Shown piece after piece: positions 23,656-33,239 of a stretch of 64,000 nt of DNA (the first letter of the stretch is position 1; each line of letters opens with the position of its first letter). The stretch lies in the NCBI GenBank assembly GCA_040218815.1, contig JAVJQS010000012.1:1-64000 (forward strand), given 5' to 3'. The stretch is from JAVJQS01 sp040218815. Lineage in GTDB: Bacteria > Bacteroidota > Bacteroidia > Flavobacteriales_E > Vicingaceae. The position numbers were made by a program, and so were the translations under genes. Under the pieces are notes generated by a model. It worked only from the letters and a program-made list of their open reading frames with translations. It did not search any database and was not told the origin of the DNA.

Positions 23656-24237
23656 ATGGCACAACAGCCGATGAAAAATATTTTAGCATTTGCAGGCAGT
23701 AACAGTAAAAATTCAATCAACAAACAATTGGCGGTCTATGCCGCAGGACTTCTATCAGAGGCCAAAATTATTGTTGTCGATTTGAATGACTTTCCGCTAC
23801 CAATGTATAGCATTGATTTAGAGAATAACTCGGGTATTCCAGAGCAAGCGCATAAATTCAAAGAGTTCATTGATCAATCAGATGGAATTGTACTTTCTCT
23901 AGCAGAGCACAACGGATCGTTTACTGCAGCCTATAAAAACACCTATGATTGGGTTTCAAGGATTGACAAAAATGTATTTCAACATAAACCATTATTTCTT
24001 TTAGCAACATCCCCTGGAGGACGCGGAGCCAGCAGTGTATTAGAACATGCATCTAGCATTTATAGTCATTCAAATAAAGCACCATTAGTTAACTATTCAC
24101 TCCCCTCTTTTCATAAAAATTTCGATGCAGATAAAGGGATCATTGACAAGGAATTACAATCAATGTTTGAAAAAAAATTGAACCTATTTAAACAAATACT
24201 GGGATTGAAAAGCAAAATGGATGACCAAGGTAAATAA
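23656..24237 (+). CDS. NADPH-dependent FMN reductase family oxidoreductase
   Basis: Flavodoxin-like protein of 193 residues. The FMN phosphate loop is LAFAGSNSKNSINKQLA (about 10-26); DLNDFPLPMYSIDLE and GIVLSLAEHNGSFTAAYKNTYDWVSR are the typical following segments, and ATSPGGRGASSVLEHA forms the second loop. Such enzymes reduce FMN or quinones with NAD(P)H in the cytoplasm. Start ATG 23656 or the internal Met at residue 6 are both possible. Confidence 0.88.
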   Translation: MAQQPMKNILAFAGSNSKNSINKQLAVYAAGLLSEAKIIVVDLNDFPLPMYSIDLENNSGIPEQAHKFKEFIDQSDGIVLSLAEHNGSFTAAYKNTYDWVSRIDKNVFQHKPLFLLATSPGGRGASSVLEHASSIYSHSNKAPLVNYSLPSFHKNFDADKGIIDKELQSMFEKKLNLFKQILGLKSKMDDQGK

Positions 24238-24312
24238 TATCTTTATCTTGTGGCTTAAAGGGAGATGTAATTGATGCAGCAAATAAAAAATCAAAAATTT
24301 AAAGGTAATTGT

Positions 24313-24660
24313 ATGAAGAATTTCATTAAACTAAGTTTTGTATTATTAATTATCTCATGTTGTTCTGCATTTACAACTATAAAGAATGATGGGCTAAACA
24401 TTACTTATGGTGTTTCTGATAGCGACCCTTCCAAAATTGAGCTTAAATTAAACAAGAACTACACATTCACTTATCAAGATTTATCAGTCAGCTCTAAAGA
24501 AATAAAGCTTAGTGGCACTTATATGCTTAAGAAAAATACAGTTGTATTGATTCCTGCAGAAGAAGAAATTAAGTTTCACAACAAATGGAAAATATCAACC
24601 GATAAGAAGACAGCTAAGTCAAGAAGGTGGCTTTGCTTTTATACCTTGCGAGTAAAATAA
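24313..24660 (+). CDS. Secreted hypothetical protein
   Basis: From ATG 24313 the protein has 115 residues starting MKNFIKLSFVLLIISCCSAF, a signal peptide or lipobox-like leader. ATG 24271 would add 14 residues before a clear signal sequence and is less likely. The mature part alternates polar and hydrophobic residues as in a small beta-sheet fold (ELKLNKNYTFTYQDLSVSSK). No family is recognised. It is followed 24 bases later by the PqqB-like gene. Confidence 0.6.
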   Translation: MKNFIKLSFVLLIISCCSAFTTIKNDGLNITYGVSDSDPSKIELKLNKNYTFTYQDLSVSSKEIKLSGTYMLKKNTVVLIPAEEEIKFHNKWKISTDKKTAKSRRWLCFYTLRVK

Positions 24661-24684
24661 ACCGTTCACCATAATTAGAAAAAA

Positions 24685-25653
24685 ATGAATAAAAGCCTAT
24701 TAAGTATTTTAGCTTTTTTCATCTGCTCTTGCTCTGAAAAATCTAATGTAGAACAATTCTCCACACCAAGTCTAAACGGAACTAAACAAAATACATCAAT
24801 CATAATTCTAGGAACTACTCAAGACGCTGGCTCCCCTCAAATTGGCTGTAAAAAGGAATGCTGCGCTCATTTATTTGAAAATCCTAATGAAGATAGGCGA
24901 GTCATCTCCTTAGGGCTAATCGATGCTAAAAATGAAAAAACCTACCTGTTTGAAGCTACACCTGACATTAGCACTCAGGTAAAAATGCTTACTCGAAGTG
25001 AACCAAATAGCAATAATGAACTAGTAGATGGAATTTTTTTGACACATGCCCACATTGGCCATTATACCGGTTTGATGTATTTAGGTAAAGAAGCAGTGGA
25101 CGCCAACAATACCCCTGTTTATGTAATGCCCAGAATGCAAAGTTTTCTTTCTGAAAATGGACCATGGGATCAATTGATAAAAAGAAAAAATATAGTGTTG
25201 AAAGGCATGAAAAATGAAGAACCAGTGCGTTTATCAAACTCCATTGAGGTCACGCCTTTTTTAATCCCTCATAGAGATGAATATTCAGAAACTGTTGGCT
25301 ACAAGATTAAAGGACCTAGTAAAAGTGCTTTGTTCATTCCCGATATTGATAAATGGGAGAAATGGGAAAAGAATATTATTGACGAAATACAGAAAGTGGA
25401 TTATGCTTTTTTAGATGCCACTTTCTACAGTGGTAAAGAAATTAACAATCGAGACATTAGTGAAATACCACATCCCTTTGTAGTTGAAAGTTTGGAGAAA
25501 TTCAACGGCTTAAGTAAAAAAGATAAAAACAAAGTAATATTTATCCATTTTAACCATACCAATCCATTGCTTGATACCACTAGCCCTGAAACCAAATCGG
25601 TTCTTGAAAAAGGATTTCGTGTAGGAAAAATTAATGATGTATTTGATTTGTAA
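24685..25653 (+). CDS. PqqB-like metallo-beta-lactamase-fold lipoprotein
   Basis: Protein of 322 residues. A lipoprotein signal ends at the cysteine of FFICSCSEK. The fold is metallo-beta-lactamase of the PqqB type: IILGTTQDAGSPQIGCKKECC, the metal motif FLTHAHIGHYTGLMYLG, IPHRDEYSETVGYKI and FIHFNHTNPLL near the end. PqqB itself helps pyrroloquinoline-quinone synthesis, but no other pqq gene is near, so this is more likely a periplasmic hydrolase of that family. It begins a run of closely spaced genes for exported proteins. Confidence 0.8.
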   Translation: MNKSLLSILAFFICSCSEKSNVEQFSTPSLNGTKQNTSIIILGTTQDAGSPQIGCKKECCAHLFENPNEDRRVISLGLIDAKNEKTYLFEATPDISTQVKMLTRSEPNSNNELVDGIFLTHAHIGHYTGLMYLGKEAVDANNTPVYVMPRMQSFLSENGPWDQLIKRKNIVLKGMKNEEPVRLSNSIEVTPFLIPHRDEYSETVGYKIKGPSKSALFIPDIDKWEKWEKNIIDEIQKVDYAFLDATFYSGKEINNRDISEIPHPFVVESLEKFNGLSKKDKNKVIFIHFNHTNPLLDTTSPETKSVLEKGFRVGKINDVFDL

Positions 25654-25667
25654 CAATACAAAGATCA

Positions 25668-26297
25668 GTGAAAACACAAACTAAATCCTTATTAATAATA
25701 CTCTTGATCAGCTTTGGATTAATAAGTTGCTCTCCAATTTTTTCAAGTCTTTATGGAATTAAGAAAATAAAGCCCCTTGAAGAAAAAACCATTGTTCGCT
25801 TTGCTGAAAAATATAACATCCCCAGTACTGAAAGTTTTATGCTTGATACTACTTATTTCACCTATTTATTTTCTCTCGACACTAATGGATGCAATGAAGA
25901 GATAAAAAATCATTCTCAACCACTGCAAACACTTTATTACGATAATACAGGAAGTTTAAAATCCTTTCAAGTCAACAGCTATGCAGGCGGTTTTCCAAAT
26001 TTAGATTGGAAAAGTGATGAGCTCATGAGCACCTTTCCCCCAAAACAGCAAGCGCCAGTAGATAGTATAGTTCAGCTTAAACGGCTATTAAAATACCTTA
26101 ACCCCTTACAGACTGAAGAATCCATTAAACCTGATAAGTATGACTACATAGTAGTTGTTTTTTGGAATAGGTTTATGGGTAGACAAAGTAAACGCCTCAT
26201 TCGTGTTGTTCAAGAAAACAGTCAATTAGCTAAAGGGAAAAAAGTCAGACTAGTGTACGCCAATACCGACAATCTATTTGCATATGAAGAAGAATAG
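25668..26297 (+). CDS. Hypothetical lipoprotein
   Basis: Protein of 209 residues with a GTG start and a clear lipobox (ILLISFGLISCSPIF). The mature domain is mixed alpha/beta with no known family (for example TIVRFAEKYNIPSTESFMLD, then YDYIVVVFWNRFMGRQSKRL). The last strand VRLVYANTDNLFAYEEE suggests a thioredoxin-like or reductase-like fold, which is a guess. It overlaps the next gene by 14 bases. Confidence 0.6.
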   Translation: MKTQTKSLLIILLISFGLISCSPIFSSLYGIKKIKPLEEKTIVRFAEKYNIPSTESFMLDTTYFTYLFSLDTNGCNEEIKNHSQPLQTLYYDNTGSLKSFQVNSYAGGFPNLDWKSDELMSTFPPKQQAPVDSIVQLKRLLKYLNPLQTEESIKPDKYDYIVVVFWNRFMGRQSKRLIRVVQENSQLAKGKKVRLVYANTDNLFAYEEE

Positions 26298-26844
26298 TGT
26301 ATTTATTGCAGTCAGCTTAGACGGTTATTTAGCCGATAAAAATGGGGGACTTGATTGGCTACATTCGATTCCAAACCCCGATAATGACGATATGGGGTAT
26401 ATCGAATTCACCAATAGGATTGATGCGCTCGTAATGGGAAGAAAAACCTTCGAGACAGTAATTGATTTTGATGTTCCTTGGCCTTATGAAAAACCTGTTT
26501 TTGTATTGAGTAATCAATTAAAAGAAATATCTAAACCTTATAATAATAAAGCCTTTTTAGTAAAAGGAACTCTTACGGGAATATTGAAACAAATTCACCA
26601 AAAAGGATATGAAAGATTATATATTGATGGCGGAACAACTATCAGGAATTTTCTAAAAGAGGATTTAATTGATGCAATTATAATGACAACAATTCCTATT
26701 TTATTGGGTGGAGGCGCCCCATTGTTTGGCGAGCTACCAAAAGAACTAAAATTTGAACTCATTGGAACTAAAACATTTTTGAATCAGTTGACGCAAATTC
26801 ATTATAAAAGGAAAAAATCTAACTCAAAGAACAGTATATTGTGA
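26284..26844 (+). CDS. Dihydrofolate-reductase / RibD C-terminal-like reductase
   Basis: Protein of 186 residues from ATG 26284. It has the RibD-C/DHFR-like pattern: VFIAVSLDGYLADKNGGLDWL, ALVMGRKTFETVIDFDVPWPY, PVFVLSNQL, LYIDGGTTIRNFLKEDLID and TIPILLGGGAPLFG. Members use NADPH to reduce pterin- or pyrimidine-like substrates, but this YyaP/YwjB-like branch has no assigned substrate. The start overlaps the lipoprotein gene, suggesting translational coupling. Confidence 0.85.
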   Translation: MKKNSVFIAVSLDGYLADKNGGLDWLHSIPNPDNDDMGYIEFTNRIDALVMGRKTFETVIDFDVPWPYEKPVFVLSNQLKEISKPYNNKAFLVKGTLTGILKQIHQKGYERLYIDGGTTIRNFLKEDLIDAIIMTTIPILLGGGAPLFGELPKELKFELIGTKTFLNQLTQIHYKRKKSNSKNSIL

Positions 26845-26868
26845 AAGAACTACACTATTTATAAGTAC

Positions 26869-27273
26869 ATGAAATTAATCACGCTACTAATTACTGTTTT
26901 TATCTCATGCAGCCTTTTTAGCCAAGATTCTGAGCTAGAAAAAGTGGTGCAAGCAAATTTAGATGCATACAACAATAGGGATATTGAAACATTCATGAAA
27001 TACATTGATGATGATATAGCATTTTATAATTTGGGAGAATGCGAACCTTACCTGAAAGGAAAGGAAGAAGTAAGGAAACGCTATCAAGACTATTTTGATA
27101 AATCACCTAATTTACATTCAGAAATTAAAAATAGAATGGTTTTTGGCAATAAGGTGATTGATTACGAATACATTACAGGTTCAAATGGAACAAATGAACC
27201 ATTTGAATTAATATTTATGTATGAAGTGGAAGATCAGAAAATTGTTAAAACAACTGCAATCAGAAAGCCTTAA
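26869..27273 (+). CDS. Exported NTF2-like (SnoaL/steroid-isomerase-type) protein
   Basis: Protein of 134 residues with a signal peptide (MKLITLLITVFISCSLFSQ). The mature part is an NTF2-like cone: VVQANLDAYNNRDIETFMKYIDDDIAFYNL, then the helix GKEEVRKRYQDYFDKSP and strands VIDYEYITGSNGTNEPFELIF. The fold binds small hydrophobic ligands or catalyses isomerisation. Role unknown. Confidence 0.8.
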   Translation: MKLITLLITVFISCSLFSQDSELEKVVQANLDAYNNRDIETFMKYIDDDIAFYNLGECEPYLKGKEEVRKRYQDYFDKSPNLHSEIKNRMVFGNKVIDYEYITGSNGTNEPFELIFMYEVEDQKIVKTTAIRKP

Positions 27274-27332
27274 TGAAATAATATTTTTTTTTACATTAAG
27301 TTTTTTTCAACTTTCCTTATTACTTTTAGCTG

Positions 27333-27860
27333 ATGAAGAAAGTAATTAATTTCCCTATTAAACTCCTTTCAGTTGTCTTAATTGTGTCATTTTTTGTGAC
27401 ATGCACACCTTCAACCGAAACAAAGATTAATCTCAATACTAAAGCAACAGCTATGGGTCCTTTCTTTGCTGGTCCTAACAGCTTAATTGCTGAGTATGAA
27501 GTAGACTTGGCTACTATAGAGGGTCTAGAAAACGTTTCTGCTAAGCAGATTAAAGAAGTTAAGGTAAATTCCATTAAGCTAAATCTAGCTAATGAGGAAG
27601 AATTGGATTTATCAGACATATACAGTGCTTCTCTTCAGATTGTTAGTGGAAATACCGAAATGCAATCGATTGCTATTAAAAATCCAATAGAATCCAAAGG
27701 AAATGAATTAGTGATGGATGTGAGCAGCGAAGTAGATCTATCAGAATACTTAAAAGGCAAGCAATTTAGTTTAGTTCTTGACCTTGATTTTGCGGAAGAC
27801 TCCTTTGCTGAGCAAATTGGTGCAATTATTGATTTAGAGCTAACTGTTAAACACAAATAA
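27333..27860 (+). CDS. Hypothetical lipoprotein
   Basis: Protein of 175 residues with a lipobox (VVLIVSFFVTCTPS). The mature protein is acidic and beta-rich with two similar halves suggestive of immunoglobulin-like strands (VKVNSIKLNLANEEELDLSD). No family is recognised. It is followed six bases later by the DUF2147 gene and likely starts an operon of three exported proteins; TACTTTTA at about 27321 is a possible -7 element. Confidence 0.6.
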   Translation: MKKVINFPIKLLSVVLIVSFFVTCTPSTETKINLNTKATAMGPFFAGPNSLIAEYEVDLATIEGLENVSAKQIKEVKVNSIKLNLANEEELDLSDIYSASLQIVSGNTEMQSIAIKNPIESKGNELVMDVSSEVDLSEYLKGKQFSLVLDLDFAEDSFAEQIGAIIDLELTVKHK

Positions 27861-27866
27861 TTAATT

Positions 27867-28331
27867 ATGAAAAAGATTTTATTAGCAAGTATATTTAGTA
27901 TAATCCTTGTTGCAACTGGTTTTGCTCAAGACAGTGAAGAGGCTGATCGTTTGATTGGAGTATGGGAGCCATCTCATGGCAAGGCAAAGGTAAAAGTAGA
28001 TAAGATTGGCGAAAAGTACTATGGGAAAATTGTTTGGTTGAAAACTCCAAATGATCCAGAAACAGGTAAACCTAAAGTAGACAAAAACAACCCTGATGAA
28101 AAACTTCGCTCAACTCCACTGAGAGGCTATAGAATTTTAAAAGATTTTGTTTATACGGATGAAGACGAATGGACAGAAGGTACTATTTATGATCCTGAAA
28201 ATGGCAATACATACAGTTGCACGATTAAAATGACTGACGAAAATACTCTAGATATAAGGGGATATATTGGAGTTTCTGCATTGGGAAGAACTGATATCTG
28301 GAAAAGGTTAAAAATGCCATCGAAAAAATAA
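27867..28331 (+). CDS. DUF2147 domain exported protein
   Basis: Protein of 154 residues with signal peptide ILLASIFSIILVATGFAQ. The DUF2147 domain is clear: RLIGVWEPSHGKAKVKVDKIGEKYYGKIVWLK, TPLRGYRILKDF, EGTIYDPENGNTYSCTIKM and GYIGVSALGRTDIWKRL. These small periplasmic beta-barrel proteins are common in Bacteroidota and of unknown function. The gene lies between a lipoprotein and an outer-membrane protein gene with gaps of six and three bases. Confidence 0.88.
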   Translation: MKKILLASIFSIILVATGFAQDSEEADRLIGVWEPSHGKAKVKVDKIGEKYYGKIVWLKTPNDPETGKPKVDKNNPDEKLRSTPLRGYRILKDFVYTDEDEWTEGTIYDPENGNTYSCTIKMTDENTLDIRGYIGVSALGRTDIWKRLKMPSKK

Positions 28332-28334
28332 ACC

Positions 28335-29429
28335 ATGCTTAAATTAAAAACCTGTTTACTCTTACTTTCATTTATATTTAGTTCAGCAGCACTATTCTCT
28401 CAAAACGATACTACTCAGACAGGAATTGAAGAGGATGAGGAAGACTATAGTTTATACGACGACTTAGAGTTTGTAGATCAAAGTGCTAAACGTTTTGCTC
28501 CAGTAAAAGTTAGCGGTAAAAGCCCTGATCAGTTATTTTCTATTGGTTATGACTTTCAGGGAGCTTACGATATTACTGCAGCTGGAAACGATAATGTCAA
28601 GGAGTCTACACAAAAAGTGAATTCAACCCATGGTATTCGATTTGGTGCAAATATTCCTGTTATATCTAAAAATAACATCATAGTGCAAGCAGGCCTAACT
28701 TACTTTAATTCCCAATATGAATATGCAAATCCTGAAACTATTGAGCATCCGCTTCACCAGACTCTGAATGACAATGGATTAAACACGGTTGATGCATCAG
28801 TTACTGTTTATAAGCCTTACAATGAAACCAGCTTTTTTTTAGTAAGGGTTGCGGCAGGAGCTAATGGAGATTATGAATTAGGAGATTTTCAACCAATGAA
28901 ATACAACCGCTATTCTGTTGCTTTACTTTGGGGTAAGAAACCAAACGACAATAAACAATGGGCAGTCGGATTATCAAGAACCTATAGAGCAGGTGAATTG
29001 AATTACTTGCCAGTGGTAATGTATAATTGGACATCAGTAAATAGAAAATGGGGAGTTGAAACCTTATTTCCTGCTAGAGGTGATTTACGTTATAATTTTA
29101 GTCCAAGAAGTATGCTTTTTGCAGGTTTTGATTTAGAGGGATCTAGCTTTAGAATTGGCAATAACGGTGAATTGGTAGGATTTCCTAACGACTTAGAACT
29201 GAGAAGAAGTGAGCTGCGCTTTCGCTTGAGGTATGAACGACAGCTAATTGGGTTTATTTGGATCTCAGCAAAGGTGGGATATCGTTATAATTATAGCTTT
29301 AATGTCGATCGCGTTCCTAATGGCGAAGACTTCTTTAGAGGTTTCTTTGGAGATCAAGAATATGCAATGGAAAACGAGTTAACCAATCCGCTATTTTTCA
29401 ACTTCAGCATTAATTTAGTTAGTCCATAG
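28335..29429 (+). CDS. DUF6268-like outer-membrane beta-barrel protein
   Basis: Protein of 364 residues with signal peptide ending AALFSQ and an acidic linker (EEDEEDYSLYDDLEF). The rest consists of amphipathic strands with aromatic ends, for example VSGKSPDQLFSIGYDFQGAY, MLFAGFDLEGSSFRIGNNGE, SELRFRLRYERQLIGFIWI and the final NPLFFNFSINLVSP. This is the pattern of the DUF6268 outer-membrane family. Substrate or partner unknown. It ends the operon. Confidence 0.75.
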   Translation: MLKLKTCLLLLSFIFSSAALFSQNDTTQTGIEEDEEDYSLYDDLEFVDQSAKRFAPVKVSGKSPDQLFSIGYDFQGAYDITAAGNDNVKESTQKVNSTHGIRFGANIPVISKNNIIVQAGLTYFNSQYEYANPETIEHPLHQTLNDNGLNTVDASVTVYKPYNETSFFLVRVAAGANGDYELGDFQPMKYNRYSVALLWGKKPNDNKQWAVGLSRTYRAGELNYLPVVMYNWTSVNRKWGVETLFPARGDLRYNFSPRSMLFAGFDLEGSSFRIGNNGELVGFPNDLELRRSELRFRLRYERQLIGFIWISAKVGYRYNYSFNVDRVPNGEDFFRGFFGDQEYAMENELTNPLFFNFSINLVSP

Positions 29430-29648
29430 TAGCTGAACGACTTCTGTTACTATTTATTCGACATGCAATTCCTTGTAATTCTTTATTGAGTTTTTTTATT
29501 TGAGACTGCGCATAATCTCATTGAGTTGTGCTATCCATTAAATAAATAATCAAACTTGATTTCCTTCTATTTAACTATCCTTTACCGTCTTGAAGTAATA
29601 AAGGTAAATCAAAATTGAACAAAAGTTAAGGGAAACAAGTTCTTCTAT

Positions 29649-30593
29649 TTGACATTCAACGTCTTAAAATACGATAAGCTAAGGTCAAACAAACTAAAAT
29701 TGAAAGCGTCAACCAAAATTTATAATTTATTTCTCTCCGAAAAAGTCAAAACACGAATTGAAAAGACCATTCTGTATATTGCTCTCTTCAGTTTTTTTAT
29801 TCATCTTCTTTTAATATATCTCTCAGAATTTGACGTGTTACAGATTTTCTCAGATTCAGAATTACTCCGAAATCCAATTTCTGCAATTTATACTCCATTT
29901 TCATTTATATTGATTTATGAAGTTTATTTATTGATCTATTATTTACCAAAGTCTTTTACAACCTATATCACCAAACAGTATGAGATCATTACTCTAATAA
30001 TAATACGTAAACTTTTTAATGACCTATCCGCTATAGAAATGAGCGCGAATTGGTTTGAAATCAAAGGTGATTTACAATTCACCTATGACATAATGGCCTC
30101 ATTGATATTATTTTATTTAATCTATCAATTCCAAAAACAAGGGAAAAGAAAATTAATTGAGAATGATAAGCTTGATCCAAAAATTGAACGCTTTATTAAA
30201 AGAAAAAGAGTAATAGCTACTATTTTAGTTCCACTTTTTTTCTCCTTAGCCTTATACACTTTTATAGATTGGCTTTCAGCTATTAATTTAAAAGCAAGTG
30301 AGTTACCATCATTCAAAACCATAAATAACCTATTCTTTGATGAATTTTTTACCATCTTAATTTTAGTGGATGTGGTAATTTTGTTGGTTTCATTCTTTTA
30401 TACTAATGAATTTCATAAAATTATAAGAAACTCTGGATTTATAGTATCTACTATTTTAATTCGATTGTCATTTGGTGTAAGTGGGTTGGTAAGTACTATA
30501 CTAATTGTTTTTGCAGTACTTTTTGGATTGCTTATCATTTTAATTCATAATCAATTCGAAAGAAATACTTTAGCTAGCAACAAACTTCAATAA
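29649..30593 (+). CDS. Multi-spanning hypothetical membrane protein
   Basis: Protein of up to 314 residues with a likely TTG start, since the first ATG comes only near residue 130. It has about seven hydrophobic stretches (ILYIALFSFFIHLLLIYLS, FSFILIYEVYLLIYYLP, LVPLFFSLALYTFIDWL, and others), no signal peptide and no recognised catalytic motif. The layout resembles a membrane channel or transporter of unknown family. A large intergenic region precedes it (29430-29648) without other features. Confidence 0.55.
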   Translation: MTFNVLKYDKLRSNKLKLKASTKIYNLFLSEKVKTRIEKTILYIALFSFFIHLLLIYLSEFDVLQIFSDSELLRNPISAIYTPFSFILIYEVYLLIYYLPKSFTTYITKQYEIITLIIIRKLFNDLSAIEMSANWFEIKGDLQFTYDIMASLILFYLIYQFQKQGKRKLIENDKLDPKIERFIKRKRVIATILVPLFFSLALYTFIDWLSAINLKASELPSFKTINNLFFDEFFTILILVDVVILLVSFFYTNEFHKIIRNSGFIVSTILIRLSFGVSGLVSTILIVFAVLFGLLIILIHNQFERNTLASNKLQ

Positions 30594-30808
30594 ATATTAT
30601 AAAAAGTATTTATAATTTCAATTTCTTGAGTACCCTTTTACTTTTCAAATTGACTCGCTTAAACCCGCTTACTTTATCCTTTCACTAAAGAATACTGCTT
30701 TTCAAACTTCCCAGCTTCTTCATATCTATTGGTGTTGAAGGGAATTAACTTTTCAAATTTCTGCTCTTTTTGCTTAATTTCGTAATCCAATTTCTAAGAC
30801 CCGAAGCT

Positions 30809-33238
30809 ATGAGCGAAACAGCCTTAAAAGAGAATAAAGCAGCCACTGAAATAACAAAAGAAGATTTTAAAGCGGCAGTAATTGCTGACTATAAGCTAGC
30901 CAATATCAGCAGGGAAACTTCTCTATTAGGAAGACGTGAAGTTCTTACAGGGAAAGCCAAATTTGGAATATTTGGAGATGGTAAGGAAGTGCCTCAATTA
31001 GCTATGGCAAAGTTTTTCAAGCCTGGCGACTTTAGATCAGGCTATTATCGAGATCAAACTTTTATGATGGCGATTGATCAATTGAATGTAGAACAATTTT
31101 TTGCTCAATTGTATGCTAATCCAAACATCGATCACGAACCGATGTCAGGTGGTAGGTCAATGAATGGACACTACGCTACAAGAAGTTTAGATGAAGACGG
31201 AAATTGGAAAGCCCTTAAGGACATCAAGAACTCTTCAGCTGATATTTCTCCTACTGCTGGACAAATGCCTCGTTTACTTGGGTTAGCACAAGCATCTAAA
31301 GTATATAGAAACAATGATTTAATTCCTAGCGACAATTTGTTTTCAAGAAAAGGAAATGAAGTGGCCTTTGGAACTATTGGTGATTCAAGTACTTCAGAAG
31401 GTTTATTTTGGGAAACCATAAATGCGGCAGGTGTTCTCCAAGTGCCTATGGTAATGTCTGTTTGGGATGATGGCCACGGGATTTCAGTTCCAAAAAAATA
31501 TCAAACCACCAAAGAAAGTATTTCTGAAGTATTAAAAGGGTTTCAACGGGACGAAGGAAAGAATAATGGCTTTGAAATTTTAAAAGTAAAAGCTTGGAAT
31601 TATCAAGCACTTATTGAAACTTATGAAAAGGCTGTTCATATCGCGCGAGAAGAGCATATTCCTGTTCTTATTCATGTTGAAGAGGTTACCCAACCACAGG
31701 GGCACTCTACTTCTGGTTCCCATGAAAGATATAAGTCTGAAGAACGTTTGCAATGGGAAGCTGATTTCGACTGTATCAAAAAAATGGGCGATTGGATGGT
31801 AGAAAAGGGAATTGCTACAAAGGAACAGTTGACTGAAATTCATGAAGAAGCAAAGAAAACCGTAAGAACTGCAAAAAAGGCTGCATGGGATAACTTCTCC
31901 AATGCTATAAAAGAAGAAAGAGACCAAGCGGCGGTTTTACTTAATAAATTAGCTGAAGGGTCTAATCTTCAGCAAGAAGTTAGTTCGATTGCTGATGAAT
32001 TGACTAAAAATAAAGAACCAATTCGTAAAGATGTTGTAAGCAGCATTAGGAAGGCACTTCGACTTTGCAGAGAAGAGCATTCAGACGCAAAGATTGGATT
32101 AATAGAGTGGTACAATGATTTAAAAGAAATAAACGCTCAGAAATTTAGCAGCAACTTATACAGTCAATCTTCCTCTTCCCCTTTAAATGTAGGTGAAGTA
32201 AATATTACTTACGAAGACGATGCAAAAGAAGTCGATGGTCGTGTAGTGCTAAGAGATAACTTTGATAAATTACTTGAAAAATATCCGGAGGTGCTCATTT
32301 TCGGTGAAGATTCGGGAAAAATCGGTGATGTAAATCAAGGTTTGGAAGGCTTGCAAGAAAAATACGGTTCATTAAGAGTAAGTGATACTGGAATAAGAGA
32401 AGCTACCATAGCAGGTCAAGGTATTGGAATGGCTATGAGAGGCTTACGCCCAATTGCCGAAATTCAATACTTAGACTATTTATTGTATTGCTTACAAATT
32501 TTAAGTGATGATTTAGCTACTTTACAATACCGATCAGCTGGGGGACAAAAGGCGCCATTAATTATCCGTACTAGAGGTCATCGTTTAGAAGGAATATGGC
32601 ATTCTGGCTCTCCTATGGGAGCTATTATAAATTCCTTAAAAGGTATTCACGTCTGCGTGCCACGCAACCTTACTACAGCTGCAGGTTTCTATAATACCCT
32701 GTTAAAAGGAGATGATCCAGCCTTGGTAATAGAACCTCTTAATGCATATAGAAGTAAGGAAAAAATGCCTAGCAATTTAGGTGAGTTTCAGATTCCTCTT
32801 GGTGTTCCTGAAATAGTTTGTGAAGGGAACGACATTACTATTGTTACCTATGGTTCCACCTGTAACTTAGCAGAAGAAGCTGTATATGAACTTAAAGAAT
32901 TAGGAATTTCTGTTGAATTAATAGATGTTCGCACACTTATGCCTTTTGATGTCAATCAAATTATTTTAGAATCTTTAAAGAAAACAAACAAAGTGTTGTT
33001 TTTAGATGAAGATGTAAATGGGGGTGCCTCTGCATATATGATGCAACAAGTTTTAGAAATCCAAAATGGATATTATCATTTGGATGTAGAACCAAAAACG
33101 CTGACTTCCAAAAATCATCGTCCTGCCTATGGCACAGATGGAGATTACTTTTCAAAACCAAGCATTGACGACATGGTGGAAGCTTGTTATCAAATAATGC
33201 GGGATATAAACCCTAATGAATTTGCTGCAATTTATTGA
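30809..33238 (+). CDS. Branched-chain 2-oxoacid dehydrogenase E1, fused alpha and beta subunits
   Basis: Protein of 809 residues from ATG 30809 (a TTG at 30770 is less likely). The N-terminal half is the E1 alpha chain, with the thiamine-diphosphate motif GDSSTSEGLFWETINAAG and SYY-type signature FRSGYYRDQTFM. The C-terminal half from about residue 475 is the E1 beta chain, with VLIFGEDSGKIGDVNQGLEG, AEIQYLDYLLYCLQIL and GHRLEGIWHSGSPMGA. The enzyme decarboxylates branched-chain 2-oxoacids and passes acyl groups to E2, feeding branched fatty-acid synthesis and leucine, isoleucine and valine breakdown. The fusion is usual in Bacteroidota. E2 and E3 genes are elsewhere. Confidence 0.9.
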   Translation: MSETALKENKAATEITKEDFKAAVIADYKLANISRETSLLGRREVLTGKAKFGIFGDGKEVPQLAMAKFFKPGDFRSGYYRDQTFMMAIDQLNVEQFFAQLYANPNIDHEPMSGGRSMNGHYATRSLDEDGNWKALKDIKNSSADISPTAGQMPRLLGLAQASKVYRNNDLIPSDNLFSRKGNEVAFGTIGDSSTSEGLFWETINAAGVLQVPMVMSVWDDGHGISVPKKYQTTKESISEVLKGFQRDEGKNNGFEILKVKAWNYQALIETYEKAVHIAREEHIPVLIHVEEVTQPQGHSTSGSHERYKSEERLQWEADFDCIKKMGDWMVEKGIATKEQLTEIHEEAKKTVRTAKKAAWDNFSNAIKEERDQAAVLLNKLAEGSNLQQEVSSIADELTKNKEPIRKDVVSSIRKALRLCREEHSDAKIGLIEWYNDLKEINAQKFSSNLYSQSSSSPLNVGEVNITYEDDAKEVDGRVVLRDNFDKLLEKYPEVLIFGEDSGKIGDVNQGLEGLQEKYGSLRVSDTGIREATIAGQGIGMAMRGLRPIAEIQYLDYLLYCLQILSDDLATLQYRSAGGQKAPLIIRTRGHRLEGIWHSGSPMGAIINSLKGIHVCVPRNLTTAAGFYNTLLKGDDPALVIEPLNAYRSKEKMPSNLGEFQIPLGVPEIVCEGNDITIVTYGSTCNLAEEAVYELKELGISVELIDVRTLMPFDVNQIILESLKKTNKVLFLDEDVNGGASAYMMQQVLEIQNGYYHLDVEPKTLTSKNHRPAYGTDGDYFSKPSIDDMVEACYQIMRDINPNEFAAIY

Positions 33239-33239
33239 T